Source: Betaproteobacteria bacterium
GTDB taxonomy: Bacteria; Pseudomonadota; Gammaproteobacteria; Burkholderiales; SG8-39
Direction of reading: 5' to 3'
Length of the DNA: 50,954 nt
Assembly (NCBI GenBank): GCA_016195915.1
Contig: JACPYS010000060.1
Span: 1 to 50,954 of the forward strand
The translations under genes were made by a program, and so were the position numbers. The notes beneath the pieces are model-generated. The model worked only from the letters and a program-made list of their open reading frames with translations, did not search any database and was not told where the DNA came from. This document shows positions 22,488-31,479 of this stretch, one piece after another. Positions within the stretch are counted from its first letter, which is position 1. Every line of letters begins with the position of its first letter.

Positions 22488-23218
22488 CGCGCGCCGCCGC
22501 GTCCACACATTCGTTCGGCAAGCTGGATGAAATCACCGACGTTGAAGTCGAAGGCGGATTCGGACTTGAAGTCGGCGCGCTTTGCCGGCCCGTACTCGAG
22601 CGCTCGTCGCACGAACGCGGTACGCAGCCCGCAGGCTCTGGCCGCAAACAGATCGTCCTTGTGGGCTGCGACCAGCATCACCTCGTCCGGCGCACAGCCA
22701 AGAAGATTGGCGGCGCCAAGGTAGGTTTCCGGGTCGGGTTTATAGTGGTGGAAGGACTCCGCGGAGAACACGACATCCCACGGCAATCCGCCATTTTTCG
22801 CCAGGTTGACGAGCAACTCGACGTTGCCGTTGGAGAGCGTGCCGATGACGTAGCGTTTCTTCAGTCGCTGCAGGCCGCGGCGCGCATCGGGCCACGGCCG
22901 CAGGCGGTGCCAGACACGGTTCAGATCGCCGATTTCGTCCTTCGAAAGGCCGTGGATGTCGAACTTTCGAAGGAGGTCGTCCAGGATCATCCGGTGCAGG
23001 TCGTCGATCCTGGTCCAGGGAAGCTCACCGGAGCGCACGCGCGCCATCGCCGGCCGGTAGCCCGCCCGCCACGCATCGGCGAATTCCTCCCAGTTCACGG
23101 CGAGTTTCTTCTCCCGCCCAAGGCGTTTTCCCTCGCGGATGATCGAACCGCGCCAGTCCACGACGGTTCCGAAGACGTCGAAAACAAGCGCTTTTATGGC
23201 GGGGGAGGCGCGGCGCAT
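22484..23218 (-). CDS. Haloacid dehalogenase, type II
   Basis: A 244-aa HAD hydrolase. Motif I FDVFGTVVDW has the nucleophilic Asp. Motif II is IGTLSNGN, the lysine of motif III is in HHYKPDPETY, and motif IV is VAAHKDDLFAARACGL. The match is to L-2-haloacid dehalogenases, which convert 2-haloacids to 2-hydroxyacids, though many relatives have other substrates. It is first in a minus-strand run with a response regulator and a RidA-like gene. Confidence 0.85.
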   Translation of the reverse strand: MRRASPAIKALVFDVFGTVVDWRGSIIREGKRLGREKKLAVNWEEFADAWRAGYRPAMARVRSGELPWTRIDDLHRMILDDLLRKFDIHGLSKDEIGDLNRVWHRLRPWPDARRGLQRLKKRYVIGTLSNGNVELLVNLAKNGGLPWDVVFSAESFHHYKPDPETYLGAANLLGCAPDEVMLVAAHKDDLFAARACGLRTAFVRRALEYGPAKRADFKSESAFDFNVGDFIQLAERMCGRGGAR

Positions 23219-23276
23219 CGGGATGTCCTGCGCTTATTGTAATGGCGCAGCCGAAGCGGCGCCCGCTTCCCCGCAC

Positions 23277-24035
23277 CTACCAGTACTTGATGCAGGGCCC
23301 GGTGTAGAGAACCGGGCCGGTAGGCACGCCGCTCGGAGAACCGCCCTTGGGCTCCAGGCTCAGCGCAAGTTGGGGGATCTCCCCGAGAGACTGGTCTGCG
23401 ACCGCGGTGAGCTTGAGCAGGTACTTGTTCTCCGGCGCCACCACACCGAGCGATACCGGCGCCTGTCCGGCGGGCAGCGCCCACAACTCGAGGCTCTTGT
23501 CGGCCACCATGATCGAGTCGTCCAGTCGCTTGACGAGCAATTGGTCTGATTTTCGCGCTGCCGCGACCATGAGCACGGGTTTTCGCGTCATTGGATCGGC
23601 AAGTACGGCGACGTAGGATGGCGGCACTACATCGGCGGGCACGCGCACGATCTGGGGTGCCGGTGCGGGTTGCGGCCGCTCGGGTGCGACCCACACCACC
23701 GCGGCGAGCAATGCAGCGGCCACGCCGCTCGCCGCGAGGCCAGTGGTGCGCCAAAACACGAGGTTTTCCCACAACCCCTTGTGCGCCGGCCCTGAACTAC
23801 TTGGCGCGGCGATGCGCGCCGCGATGGCCAGCCACACTCGTCGTGGGGGCGTGACGGGTGCGATCGCAGCCGCCATCGGCGCAAGCCGCCTCTGCCACTC
23901 ATCGACCGTGCGACGCAATGCGGCATCGGCGATCATCCAGCCCTTGAAGCGTGCGCGCGCCGCGCCGCTCAGCGTACCGAGCACATATTCCCCTGCGAGG
24001 TGCTCGCGCAGCGCCGGCTTGTCGCGATAATTCAC
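23277..24035 (-). CDS. Anti-sigma factor of RskA type
   Basis: A 252-aa membrane protein. The N-terminal zinc-less anti-sigma region (LREHLAGEYVLGTLSGAARA, then WQRRLAPMAAAI) is cytoplasmic. One membrane helix (TGLAASGVAAALLAAVVWVA) and a periplasmic RskA domain ending in EPKGGSPSGVPTGPVLYTG follow. It should hold the ECF sigma factor encoded directly upstream until a signal triggers release. The GTG start at 24035 overlaps the sigma-factor TGA as GTGA, which fixes the start and implies coupling. Confidence 0.88.
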   Translation of the reverse strand: MNYRDKPALREHLAGEYVLGTLSGAARARFKGWMIADAALRRTVDEWQRRLAPMAAAIAPVTPPRRVWLAIAARIAAPSSSGPAHKGLWENLVFWRTTGLAASGVAAALLAAVVWVAPERPQPAPAPQIVRVPADVVPPSYVAVLADPMTRKPVLMVAAARKSDQLLVKRLDDSIMVADKSLELWALPAGQAPVSLGVVAPENKYLLKLTAVADQSLGEIPQLALSLEPKGGSPSGVPTGPVLYTGPCIKYW

Positions 24036-24589
24036 TGCGCGGGCTCGAGGCAGGCCTTCAGGCGGCCCAGGCCCCGCCGCACCCAGGTCTTCACCGTGCC
24101 GAGCGGCTGGCGAAGGTGGGCTGCGAGTTCCGAGTGCGACAGCCCCTGGAAAAAAGCAAGCATGATCGCCTGACGTTGTTTGCCCTCCAGCCGTCCGAGA
24201 CAATCGGCCAGCGCCCTGGCGTCGATGGATTGCGCAAGCGCATCCAGCGGCCCGGGTCCGCCCGCTTCAGCGGCCGCGGCCAGCTCGCCCTCCGGATCGC
24301 TCACTTCCCTGCTCGGCCTGCGCAGCCAGTCGAGGCAGCGATTGCGCACGATGCTGGTCATCCAGGTCATGGGTGCGGCCAGCCCCGCGCTGTAGTCGTG
24401 CGCGTGATTCCAGATGCTGACGTAGCTCTCCTGCAGCACTTCCTCGGCCCAGTCCTCTCGTCTCAATATACGCAGGGCGACGCCAAACAGTTTCGCCGAG
24501 GTGGCTTGGTAGAGAAGGGTAAATGCTTCCCGGTCGCGCCTGGCACATGCGGCGAGCAGCCCGGAAACCTGCTCCGCCATGGGCTGCAT
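24032..24589 (-). CDS. ECF-family RNA polymerase sigma factor
   Basis: A 185-aa sigma factor. Region 2 is seen at LYQATSAKLFGVALRILR and DWAEEVLQESYVSIWNHAHDY, with WMTSIVRNRCLDWLRR. Region 4 is at LEGKQRQAIMLAFFQGLSHS and LGTVKTWVRRGLGRL. It resembles the SigK/RpoE-type group paired with RskA anti-sigma factors, and the next gene is one. The second in-frame ATG (24580) is an alternative start. It lies 5 bases downstream of the cobalamin adenosyltransferase gene. Confidence 0.92.
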   Translation of the reverse strand: MQPMAEQVSGLLAACARRDREAFTLLYQATSAKLFGVALRILRREDWAEEVLQESYVSIWNHAHDYSAGLAAPMTWMTSIVRNRCLDWLRRPSREVSDPEGELAAAAEAGGPGPLDALAQSIDARALADCLGRLEGKQRQAIMLAFFQGLSHSELAAHLRQPLGTVKTWVRRGLGRLKACLEPAQ

Positions 24590-24594
24590 CCCCG

Positions 24595-25149
24595 TCAGCT
24601 CTTTCCGCGCTCGTGGCGCCACAGCACGTCGCCGCGGCCGGCGTGGCGGTTGAGTACGCGCCCGAGCACGAACATCAGGTCCGAGAGCCGGTTGAGGTAT
24701 TGGCGCGCGGCTTCGCTCACCGCTTCCTTGCGTCCGAGCGCGACAACGCTGCGCTCTGCGCGCCGGCAGACGGTGCGCACCACGTGTGCCGTCGCCGCGG
24801 CGCGCGATCCGCCCGGAAGGATGAATTCCTTCAGCCCCGGCAGGTCGCGGTTGAACTGTTCGAGCAGGCCGTCGATCCGGGCGACGTGCTCCGGTGTGAC
24901 CACGCTGTGCCCGGGGATGCACACCTCCCCCCCCAGATCGAACAGATCGTGCTGCACGGCCTCCAGCGCATGGCGTACCTGACCCGGAACGTCCTCGGCC
25001 AGCAACAGGCCGATCGCGGAGTTGCACTCGTCGATGTCACCGAGCGCCCGGATGCGCGCCGCGTCCTTGCTCACACGGGTTCCGTCGCCGAGGCCGGTTT
25101 CTCCTGCGTCGCCGGTACGCGTGGTGATCTTGGTGAGGCGGTTTCCCAT
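24595..25149 (-). CDS. PduO-type ATP:cob(I)alamin adenosyltransferase
   Basis: A 184-aa cytoplasmic enzyme that makes adenosylcobalamin from cob(I)alamin and ATP. The N-terminal TRTGDAGETGLGDGTRVSKD is the ATP-binding signature. LGDIDECNSAIG, FILPGGS and VCRRAERSVVAL follow, the last with the conserved Arg and Glu of the active site. Its length equals that of single-domain PduO/MMAB enzymes. No other cobalamin gene is near. Confidence 0.93.
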   Translation of the reverse strand: MGNRLTKITTRTGDAGETGLGDGTRVSKDAARIRALGDIDECNSAIGLLLAEDVPGQVRHALEAVQHDLFDLGGEVCIPGHSVVTPEHVARIDGLLEQFNRDLPGLKEFILPGGSRAAATAHVVRTVCRRAERSVVALGRKEAVSEAARQYLNRLSDLMFVLGRVLNRHAGRGDVLWRHERGKS

Positions 25150-25224
25150 AGTCTCGCCTGAGGAGTAGTGTTTCGATTATACCGGCGCCCCGCGCCGGGT
25201 TTTCCCTCAATGAAGGAGCTTGAA

Positions 25225-25638
25225 ATGGCTGTCATCATCCGCAAGGCCGACTATTTCTCCATGCTTGTTCCAAACCGCGCCGGCAGCGGCGCGAATCTGC
25301 TCGCGGCGCTGAGAGCCGCGGGAGTCAACCTGCTTGCGTTCAGCGGGTTTCCCGAACGCGGCGGCGCGCAGGTCGATTTCGTTCCGGAGGACACGAAAAA
25401 GTTTCTTGCCGCAGCCAAGATGGCCAGCCTGAACGTCGGCGCACGCAAGACGGTGTTCCTGATGCAGGGCGACGACCGCGTCGGTGTCCTCGCCGAAGTG
25501 CTCGGGAAGATCGCGGAGGCGCGCATCAGCGTGGTGTCGATGCAGGCGGTATGCTCGGGCAAGGGCCGCTACGGGGCGATGTTCTGGGTCCGAAAGAAGG
25601 ACCTCGTCAGGGTATCGCGTTTGCTCCGTGTGCGGTAA
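25225..25638 (+). CDS. ACT-domain protein
   Basis: A 137-aa protein made of two ACT-like halves. The first half (YFSMLVPNRAGSGANLLAAL, NLLAFSGFPERGGAQVDFVP) and the second (VFLMQGDDRVGVLAEVLGKI, ISVVSMQAVCSGKGRYGAMF) each begin like ligand-binding ACT modules. It probably binds an amino acid or similar ligand and regulates something else. ATG 25225 is chosen because AAGGAG lies 7 nt before it. It is divergent from the adenosyltransferase. Confidence 0.75.
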   Translation: MAVIIRKADYFSMLVPNRAGSGANLLAALRAAGVNLLAFSGFPERGGAQVDFVPEDTKKFLAAAKMASLNVGARKTVFLMQGDDRVGVLAEVLGKIAEARISVVSMQAVCSGKGRYGAMFWVRKKDLVRVSRLLRVR

Positions 25639-25677
25639 CCAACAAGCATCGAGCACTCTTTTGGAGGCATGCGCAAA

Positions 25678-25839
25678 ATGACCCTATGCCCGGTAGCCCT
25701 CGCAATTTCCTGCAAGAAATGCCCCGTCGTCAGCTTCTGTCCGGGGAAAGCGATCATCGGCGATTTCAAGCCGGAGGAGGCGGCTCCGAGTTCCGGCGAC
25801 AAGGCCGCGGAATCCGGCAATTCCGAGCTCAAGAAGTGA
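25678..25839 (+). CDS. Small Cys-rich protein of unknown function
   Basis: A 53-aa protein. The N-terminal half has four cysteines in the pattern C-P (7 residues) C-K-K-C-P (5 residues) C-P-G, followed by a Ser/Glu/Lys-rich tail. The spacing could bind a metal. ATG 25678 is preferred over ATG 25669 because GGAGG (25663-25667) then lies 10 nt upstream. The stop at 25837-25839 directly abuts the convergent xseA stop. Codon use matches its neighbours, so I consider it real. I know no function. Confidence 0.6.
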   Translation: MTLCPVALAISCKKCPVVSFCPGKAIIGDFKPEEAAPSSGDKAAESGNSELKK

Positions 25840-27153
25840 CTAGCCGCGCCTCCTGACCTGGCTTTCGATGAATCCTCTGGCCAGCGTCGTGCTGATGCTT
25901 GCGCCGACCTCGATCCGCGAGGCCTCGCGCAATACGGAACCATCGGCAGCGCGCGTGATGCTGTAGCCGCGCGCAAGCACGGCGGCCGGGTCGAGGTTGC
26001 CGAGGGTTGCCGCGAGGCGAGTAACCCGCTCCTGCGTTCGCGCCAGTCGCCGCTCCGAGCCATAGCCGAGCGATCGCAACAACTCGGCCAGCCTCCAGCG
26101 CGCCGATTCGACGACGCGGCCCGAAGCAGCTGCCAACCGGGCCTCGAGCTGCGTCAGCAGACGCGCATGCGCAGCGAGCCGTTCACGCGGGTGCACCAGC
26201 CGTCGCGCGAGAAAGTCGACGCGCTGCATTTGGTCCTCGACGGCGCGAAGGATGGCCCGCTGCGCGCGCAACGCAAGTTGTTCCACACCGGCGGCGAGCC
26301 GAGCGCGCTCGGGGCTGACGCTTTCGGCGGCGGCGGTCGGCGTGGGCGCACGCAGGTCAGCCGCAAAATCGGCAATCGTGAAATCGGTCTCGTGGCCCAC
26401 ACCGGTCACCACCGGGATCGCGCATGCGCGGATGGCGCGTGCCACCGCCTCTTCGTTGAATGCCCACAGATCCTCGATCGATCCGCCGCCGCGCGCGAGC
26501 AAAAGCACGTCGCACTCAGCGCGTGTGCCTGCGCGAGCGAGCATGGCCGCGATCTGCGCCGCCGCATCGTCGCCCTGCACAGCTACGGGATAGACAATCG
26601 CGCCGATTGCGGGATTGCGTCGCTTGAGCGTCGTGAGGATGTCCAGCAGCGCAGCTGCCGAGAGCGAAGTGATCACTCCCACCGTGCGCGGATATTCAGG
26701 AAGCGGGCGCTTTGCCGCGGGATCGAACAGGCCTTCGCGCTCGAGCTTTTCCTTCAGACGCAAGAATTTCTCGAACAGCGGCCCGAGCCCCGCGCGCCGT
26801 ATGGTCTCTGCATTCAACTGAAACTCGCCGCGCGCTTCGTACATCGTCACCAGCGCACGTACCTCTACCTTGACACCGTTGTCAGGTTGCCACCCGAGCA
26901 ACTGGGCACGATTACGGAAAAGCACGCACCGCGCCTGCGCCTGCGAGTCTTTCAGCGTGAAGTAGCAGTGGCCGGAGGCAGCGCGGGTGAAGTTGGAGAT
27001 TTCACCGCTGACCCACATGAGCGGAAAGCGATGTTCGAGGGCGTCCCGAACACTGCGCACCAGCTCGCTGATCGCGATCACGGGCGTCGAGGACCATCCG
27101 TCTCGCAGCCCGACCGAATCGTCCTGTGTGGAGGGCATTGTTGGGTGGCTCAC
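25840..27153 (-). CDS. xseA: Exodeoxyribonuclease VII large subunit
   Basis: A 437-aa XseA. The N-terminal OB fold covers VIAISELVRSVRDALEHRF, WVSGEISNFTRAASGHCYFT and RCVLFRN. The nuclease region contains RTVGVITSLSAAALLDILTT, LLARGGGSIEDLWAFNEE and PVVTGVGHETDFTIADFAAD. A coiled-coil C-terminal part ends in VLARGYSITRAADGSVL. With XseB it degrades single-stranded DNA to oligonucleotides in repair. xseB is not adjacent. The start at 27153 has further in-frame ATG at 27138. Confidence 0.95.
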   Translation of the reverse strand: MSHPTMPSTQDDSVGLRDGWSSTPVIAISELVRSVRDALEHRFPLMWVSGEISNFTRAASGHCYFTLKDSQAQARCVLFRNRAQLLGWQPDNGVKVEVRALVTMYEARGEFQLNAETIRRAGLGPLFEKFLRLKEKLEREGLFDPAAKRPLPEYPRTVGVITSLSAAALLDILTTLKRRNPAIGAIVYPVAVQGDDAAAQIAAMLARAGTRAECDVLLLARGGGSIEDLWAFNEEAVARAIRACAIPVVTGVGHETDFTIADFAADLRAPTPTAAAESVSPERARLAAGVEQLALRAQRAILRAVEDQMQRVDFLARRLVHPRERLAAHARLLTQLEARLAAASGRVVESARWRLAELLRSLGYGSERRLARTQERVTRLAATLGNLDPAAVLARGYSITRAADGSVLREASRIEVGASISTTLARGFIESQVRRRG

Positions 27154-27581
27154 AAGAGGGAAAAACGGGCCAGGAATCGCGGCCGTGAGTCTACACTAAT
27201 CCACACTTTTCGGAGTTTTGGCCCTGAGTACGCTGCGACTCCGCGCGACGCCCGATACATTCACGCAACTCACTGTTATTCATGCGATTAAATCTGCTGA
27301 AAAATTACTCAGGCCCGACCAAGACGCCTTTCTGATCCGGTAACCTGCAATTGCCCAGAGAAAATCCACAAACTTATCCACAGCTTTTGTGGATAACAGG
27401 CCAAGCAGATTTTTCTTCCGCAGCACATGGTATTTTTGCGATCGATTTGCGTGCGCGCGAAGCTGTTTCAGGCCACGCAATAACTTTGCGCGCTAACTTG
27501 CTCGCGAACAAGGGTTTGGCTAAAGTGCGCGCGTTGCTCGTGTTGCGCTTCGCTTCACCGTAAGCTTCCTGAGGAGTTCGC
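27154..27581. other. Intergenic region between divergent xseA and exbB
   Basis: About 430 bp with no supported gene and clearly lower GC than its neighbours. It must hold promoters for both divergent genes. The notable element is the DnaA-box palindrome at 27374-27396. Looser relatives of the box are seen at about 27198-27207 (TAATCCACAC) and 27361-27370 (AAAATCCACA). Confidence 0.6.
27374..27396. promoter_or_regulatory. Two perfect DnaA boxes as an inverted repeat
   Basis: TTATCCACA (27374-27382) and TGTGGATAA (27388-27396) both match the E. coli DnaA-box consensus exactly. They face each other with a 5-bp spacer, so they also form a 9-bp hairpin. Possible roles are DnaA binding (regulation or titration) or a structural element. 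Confidence 0.6.
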
Positions 27582-28223
27582 TTGTTCGCCATCATCCAGG
27601 CCGCCGGTTGGCCCATCTGGCCGTTACTGCTCGTATCCATCATCGGAGTCGCGTTGATCATCGAGCGCGCCGTCACGTTGCGTGACAAGAATATCGTGCC
27701 CCCCAATCTTCTGGACCAGGTACTCACCGTCTACCAGCGTCAGGGCGTGAACCAGGAGGTGATCGAGAAGCTTGCCAAGGATTCGCCGCTCGGACAAGTG
27801 CTCGCCGCGGGCCTGCGCAACCACAAAGGCTCGCGCGAGGCGATGAAGGATGCAATCGAAGAGACGGGTCGCGCGGCTGCGCATGAAATGGCGCGTTTTC
27901 TCACCACGCTCGGCACCATCGCGACCGCGTCGCCGCTGCTCGGGTTGTTCGGCACGGTGGTCGGCATGATAGAAATCTTCGGCTCGCAGTCGCCTTCGGG
28001 CGCAAATCCCCAGCAGCTCGCCTACGGCATCTCGGTGGCGCTGTACAACACGGGCGCAGGCATCGCGATCGCGGTGCCCGCACTGATCTTCTACCGCCAC
28101 TTCAGGAACAAGGTCGACGGCTATGTCGTGCAGATGGAACAGGCGGCGTGCAAACTGGTCGACACCATTCACGGCGAACGCGGGGACTCTGCCGGTCTGG
28201 CGCAACGCAAGGCATCGCCATGA
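27582..28223 (+). CDS. exbB: ExbB/TolQ/MotA-family proton channel protein
   Basis: A 213-aa inner-membrane protein with three helices: WPIWPLLLVSIIGVALIIER, IATASPLLGLFGTVVGMIEI and YNTGAGIAIAVPALIFY. The second and third carry the conserved Thr and Gly residues of the ExbB channel. With ExbD and a TonB protein (not found here) it uses proton flow to energise outer-membrane transport. The start is TTG 27582 with GAGGAG 5 nt before it. It overlaps exbD by 4 bases. Confidence 0.92.
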   Translation: MFAIIQAAGWPIWPLLLVSIIGVALIIERAVTLRDKNIVPPNLLDQVLTVYQRQGVNQEVIEKLAKDSPLGQVLAAGLRNHKGSREAMKDAIEETGRAAAHEMARFLTTLGTIATASPLLGLFGTVVGMIEIFGSQSPSGANPQQLAYGISVALYNTGAGIAIAVPALIFYRHFRNKVDGYVVQMEQAACKLVDTIHGERGDSAGLAQRKASP

Positions 28224-28636
28224 ATTTCCACCGCGACCGCCCGCGCGAGGAACCCGAGCTCAACCTGATCCCGATGATCGACGTGATGCTGGTGATACTG
28301 ATTTTCCTGATGATCACCACCACGTATTCGAAATACACGGAACTCCAGATCAACCTCCCGACTGCGGATGCGGAAAAACAGCCCGAGCGGCCGGGTGAGA
28401 TCAACGTGCTGGTCAATTCGGCGGGCCAGTACGTGGTCAACAAGTCGGCGGTCGCCTTCAGCAGCGTGCAGGCGCTCGCCGATGACCTGCGCCGTGCGGG
28501 CGGAATGCAGAAGGACCCGGTGATCGTGATCAGCGCCGATGCGTCCGCCACCCACCAGTCCGTGATCCGCGTCATGGAGGCCGCGCGCCTCGCCGGATAT
28601 CCGCAGATCACATTTACCACCGTCGCCGGCAAGTAG
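28220..28636 (+). CDS. exbD: ExbD/TolR-family protein
   Basis: A 138-aa protein. Cytoplasmic N-terminus, then one membrane helix with the essential Asp in LNLIPMIDVMLVILIFLMI, then a periplasmic domain (QYVVNKSAVAFSSVQALADD and VIVISADASATHQSVIRVME). It partners ExbB and couples the proton gradient to work. Start ATG overlaps the exbB stop as ATGA. The following gene is lpxK, 17 bases downstream if the start given there is right. Confidence 0.93.
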   Translation: MNFHRDRPREEPELNLIPMIDVMLVILIFLMITTTYSKYTELQINLPTADAEKQPERPGEINVLVNSAGQYVVNKSAVAFSSVQALADDLRRAGGMQKDPVIVISADASATHQSVIRVMEAARLAGYPQITFTTVAGK

Positions 28637-28653
28637 GCGGCGCCCCCGCCGCC

Positions 28654-29649
28654 ATCGTCGCGCAGGCCCTCGTTCGCAACTGGTACCGCCGGGGCGTCCT
28701 CGCCTATGGCCTGCTGCCGGCCAGCTGGCTGTTCGGCGTCCTCGTCGCACTGCGCCGGCTCGCGTATCGCCTCGCACCCGCGCGCGGGGGTCCAATCGGA
28801 GTCCCGGTCATCGTGGTCGGCAACATCACCGTCGGCGGAAGCGGGAAGACACCGCTGGTGCTGTGGATCGCCGAGTTTCTCAAGCGCAACGGTTTTCGTC
28901 CAGGCATCGTGAGCCGTGGTCACGGCGGGAGTGTCGCGTTGCGACACGGCGCGCCGCGCGAGGTATCCGCCGCCTGCGTAGCGACGGAAGTCGGCGATGA
29001 ACCGATGCTGCTCGCGCAACGCAGCGGCTGCCCGGTCTGGATCGGACGAAATCGGGTGGCCGCAGCACGCGCGCTGCGTGCGGCCCACCCGGATTGCAGC
29101 GTGCTGCTGAGCGACGATGGGCTGCAGCACTACGCACTGGAGCGCGATATCGAAATCGCCATCGTCGATGCGCGCGGCTTCGGCAACGGTTACCTGCTGC
29201 CGGCCGGGCCGTTGCGCGAGCCTGTGTCGCGTCTTCAATCCGTGGATGCCGTGATTGCGCACGAGAATCGCGCCGTACCCGGCTATGCGATGCGACTCGA
29301 AGGCGATCGTTTCGTGCAGATGTGCGACCCGCGAAGTGTCGTGGGCGCCGAGTCCTTGCGCGGGAAACGCCTGCACGCGGTGGCGGCGATCGGCGATCCC
29401 GAACGTTTTTTCCGCCAGCTCGAGCGGCTGGGCCTGACGATCGTACGCCATCCGTTTCCCGATCATCACGCGTTTCGCGCCGAGGATCTGCAGTTCGGCG
29501 ATGCAGTCCCGGTGGTGATGACTGAAAAGGACGGGGTAAAATGCCATCGCTTTGCCCGCACCGGGTTCTGGATGTTCCCGGTGAGCGCCGAGCTCGATCC
29601 CGCTTTCGGCCGCTGGCTACTTGAAAGGCTTGCCTCCACCCATGGTTGA
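28654..29649 (+). CDS. lpxK: Tetraacyldisaccharide 4'-kinase (lipid A), no canonical start codon visible
   Basis: LpxK phosphorylates the 4' position of the lipid A disaccharide at the inner membrane. The P-loop region [40 protein letters not shown] and MTEKDGVKC are clear. Homology to the family's N-terminal membrane anchor ([20 protein letters not shown]) runs in frame back to about 28657. Yet there is no ATG, GTG or TTG in that frame between the TGA at about 28483 and GTG 28813, which would cut the protein inside the P-loop. I place the start at ATC 28654 as the best guess (331 aa). A sequence error or rare start codon is possible. Confidence 0.85.
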   Translation: MVAQALVRNWYRRGVLAYGLLPASWLFGVLVALRRLAYRLAPARGGPIGVPVIVVGNITVGGSGKTPLVLWIAEFLKRNGFRPGIVSRGHGGSVALRHGAPREVSAACVATEVGDEPMLLAQRSGCPVWIGRNRVAAARALRAAHPDCSVLLSDDGLQHYALERDIEIAIVDARGFGNGYLLPAGPLREPVSRLQSVDAVIAHENRAVPGYAMRLEGDRFVQMCDPRSVVGAESLRGKRLHAVAAIGDPERFFRQLERLGLTIVRHPFPDHHAFRAEDLQFGDAVPVVMTEKDGVKCHRFARTGFWMFPVSAELDPAFGRWLLERLASTHG

Positions 29650-29827
29650 CCCGCGACTGCTTGAAATTCTCGTCTGCCCGCTGTGCAAGGGACCGCTCGT
29701 GCACCGCAAGGAAGGGAAGGAACTGGTGTGCAAGGCCGACCGGCTCGGTTTCCCGATCCGCGACGCAATACCCGTGATGCTCGAAGAGGAAGCACGCAAG
29801 CTCCCGCCCGAGGAAGAGGTGGCGTGA
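29642..29827 (+). CDS. Trm112-family zinc-binding protein
   Basis: A 61-aa YcaR/Trm112-like protein. It contains [14 protein letters not shown], the usual CPxCK half of a zinc site, and [20 protein letters not shown]. Such genes are very often found between lpxK and kdsB, as here. It overlaps lpxK by 8 bases and kdsB by 4. Its exact role in bacteria is not settled. Confidence 0.9.
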   Translation: MVDPRLLEILVCPLCKGPLVHRKEGKELVCKADRLGFPIRDAIPVMLEEEARKLPPEEEVA

Positions 29828-30609
29828 GTTTTGTTGTAGTCATACCGGCGCGTTTCGCGTCCACCCGTTTTCCCGGAAAGCCGCTCGCGGATCTGGCCGG
29901 GCGGCCCATGGTGGTGCGTGTCGCCGAGCGAGCACGGGCGAGCGGCGCGCGCGCCGTTCTGGTTGCGACGGATGACGAACGCATTGCATCTGCTGCCCGT
30001 GCCGGGGGGGTCGATGCGGTGCTGACGCGCGATGGCCACGCGTCCGGTACCGAGCGCGTCGCGGAAGTCGTCGCGGCTCGAGGCTGGAGCGACGACACGA
30101 TCGTGGTCAATGTCCAGGGCGACGAACCTCTCGTCGATCCGGGGCTGATTGCAGAAGTGGCTGGGGCCCTCGCACGCGATGCCGGAGCGAGCGTTTCGAC
30201 CGCTTGCCATGCAATCGACGACGCGGAGTCGGTCGCAAATCCGAACGTGGTCAAGGTGGTGCTCGACCGGAAAGGCCGGGCGCTCTATTTCAGCCGCGCT
30301 CCGATTCCGTTTGCACGCGAGGCGTACGGACGCCTGTTCGACGGCGAGCGTCCCGCGCCGCCGCCAGGAATGCCGTTCTACCGGCACATCGGGGTATACG
30401 CCTATCGCGCGGGTTTCCTGCGCATCTATGCCGGGCTGGCCGAATCGCCGCTCGAGCGCTTCGAAGCGCTCGAGCAACTGCGCGTGCTCTGGCACGGATA
30501 CGGGATTGCGGTCGCGGTGAGGGGATCGGCGGCGCCTCCCGGGGTGGACACGCCGGCGGATCTCGACAAGGTTCGTGCGTTGTTTGACCGCCCGGCGGAT
30601 TCGGACTAA
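29824..30609 (+). CDS. kdsB: 3-deoxy-manno-octulosonate (KDO) cytidylyltransferase
   Basis: A 261-aa enzyme that activates KDO with CTP for lipopolysaccharide inner-core synthesis. Visible are [17 protein letters not shown] (nucleotide-binding), [25 protein letters not shown] (metal-binding Asp) and [25 protein letters not shown]. The GTG start at 29824 overlaps the TGA of the Trm112 gene as GTGA. Confidence 0.95.
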   Translation: MSFVVVIPARFASTRFPGKPLADLAGRPMVVRVAERARASGARAVLVATDDERIASAARAGGVDAVLTRDGHASGTERVAEVVAARGWSDDTIVVNVQGDEPLVDPGLIAEVAGALARDAGASVSTACHAIDDAESVANPNVVKVVLDRKGRALYFSRAPIPFAREAYGRLFDGERPAPPPGMPFYRHIGVYAYRAGFLRIYAGLAESPLERFEALEQLRVLWHGYGIAVAVRGSAAPPGVDTPADLDKVRALFDRPADSD

Positions 30610-30648
30610 GTTGGATGCCCTTTTTCCCGCTGCGGCAGCAGGGTTTGA

Positions 30649-31371
<723 letters not shown>

Positions 31372-31394
31372 ATCGGGCCCGGATGCGGGTTTTT

Positions 31395-31403
31395 TGCTAA
31401 AAT
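31395..31403 (+). promoter_or_regulatory. Candidate extended -10 promoter of hppA
   Basis: TGCTAAAAT (31395-31403) fits an extended -10 element, about 76 bp before the hppA start. Just before it a short CCCG-GATG-CGGG stem with a T run (31378-31395) may terminate adk transcription. Both calls rest on consensus only. Confidence 0.4.
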
Positions 31404-31479
31404 CCGCGGCTTTTCACCCGGGCGCCCTATCGAACCAGCGTCGGCCCCGCGGTGATTCCGGGACCAGGGAGAACAACAC

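Noticed and set aside
27154-27581. Chromosomal origin of replication.
   Set aside because: Only two perfect DnaA boxes are present, without a clear AT-rich unwinding element, and none of the genes usual at an origin is nearby.
28220-29649. Programmed frameshift joining exbD to lpxK, which would explain the missing lpxK start.
   Set aside because: exbD ends normally for its family and no slippery sequence or pseudoknot was seen near its stop.
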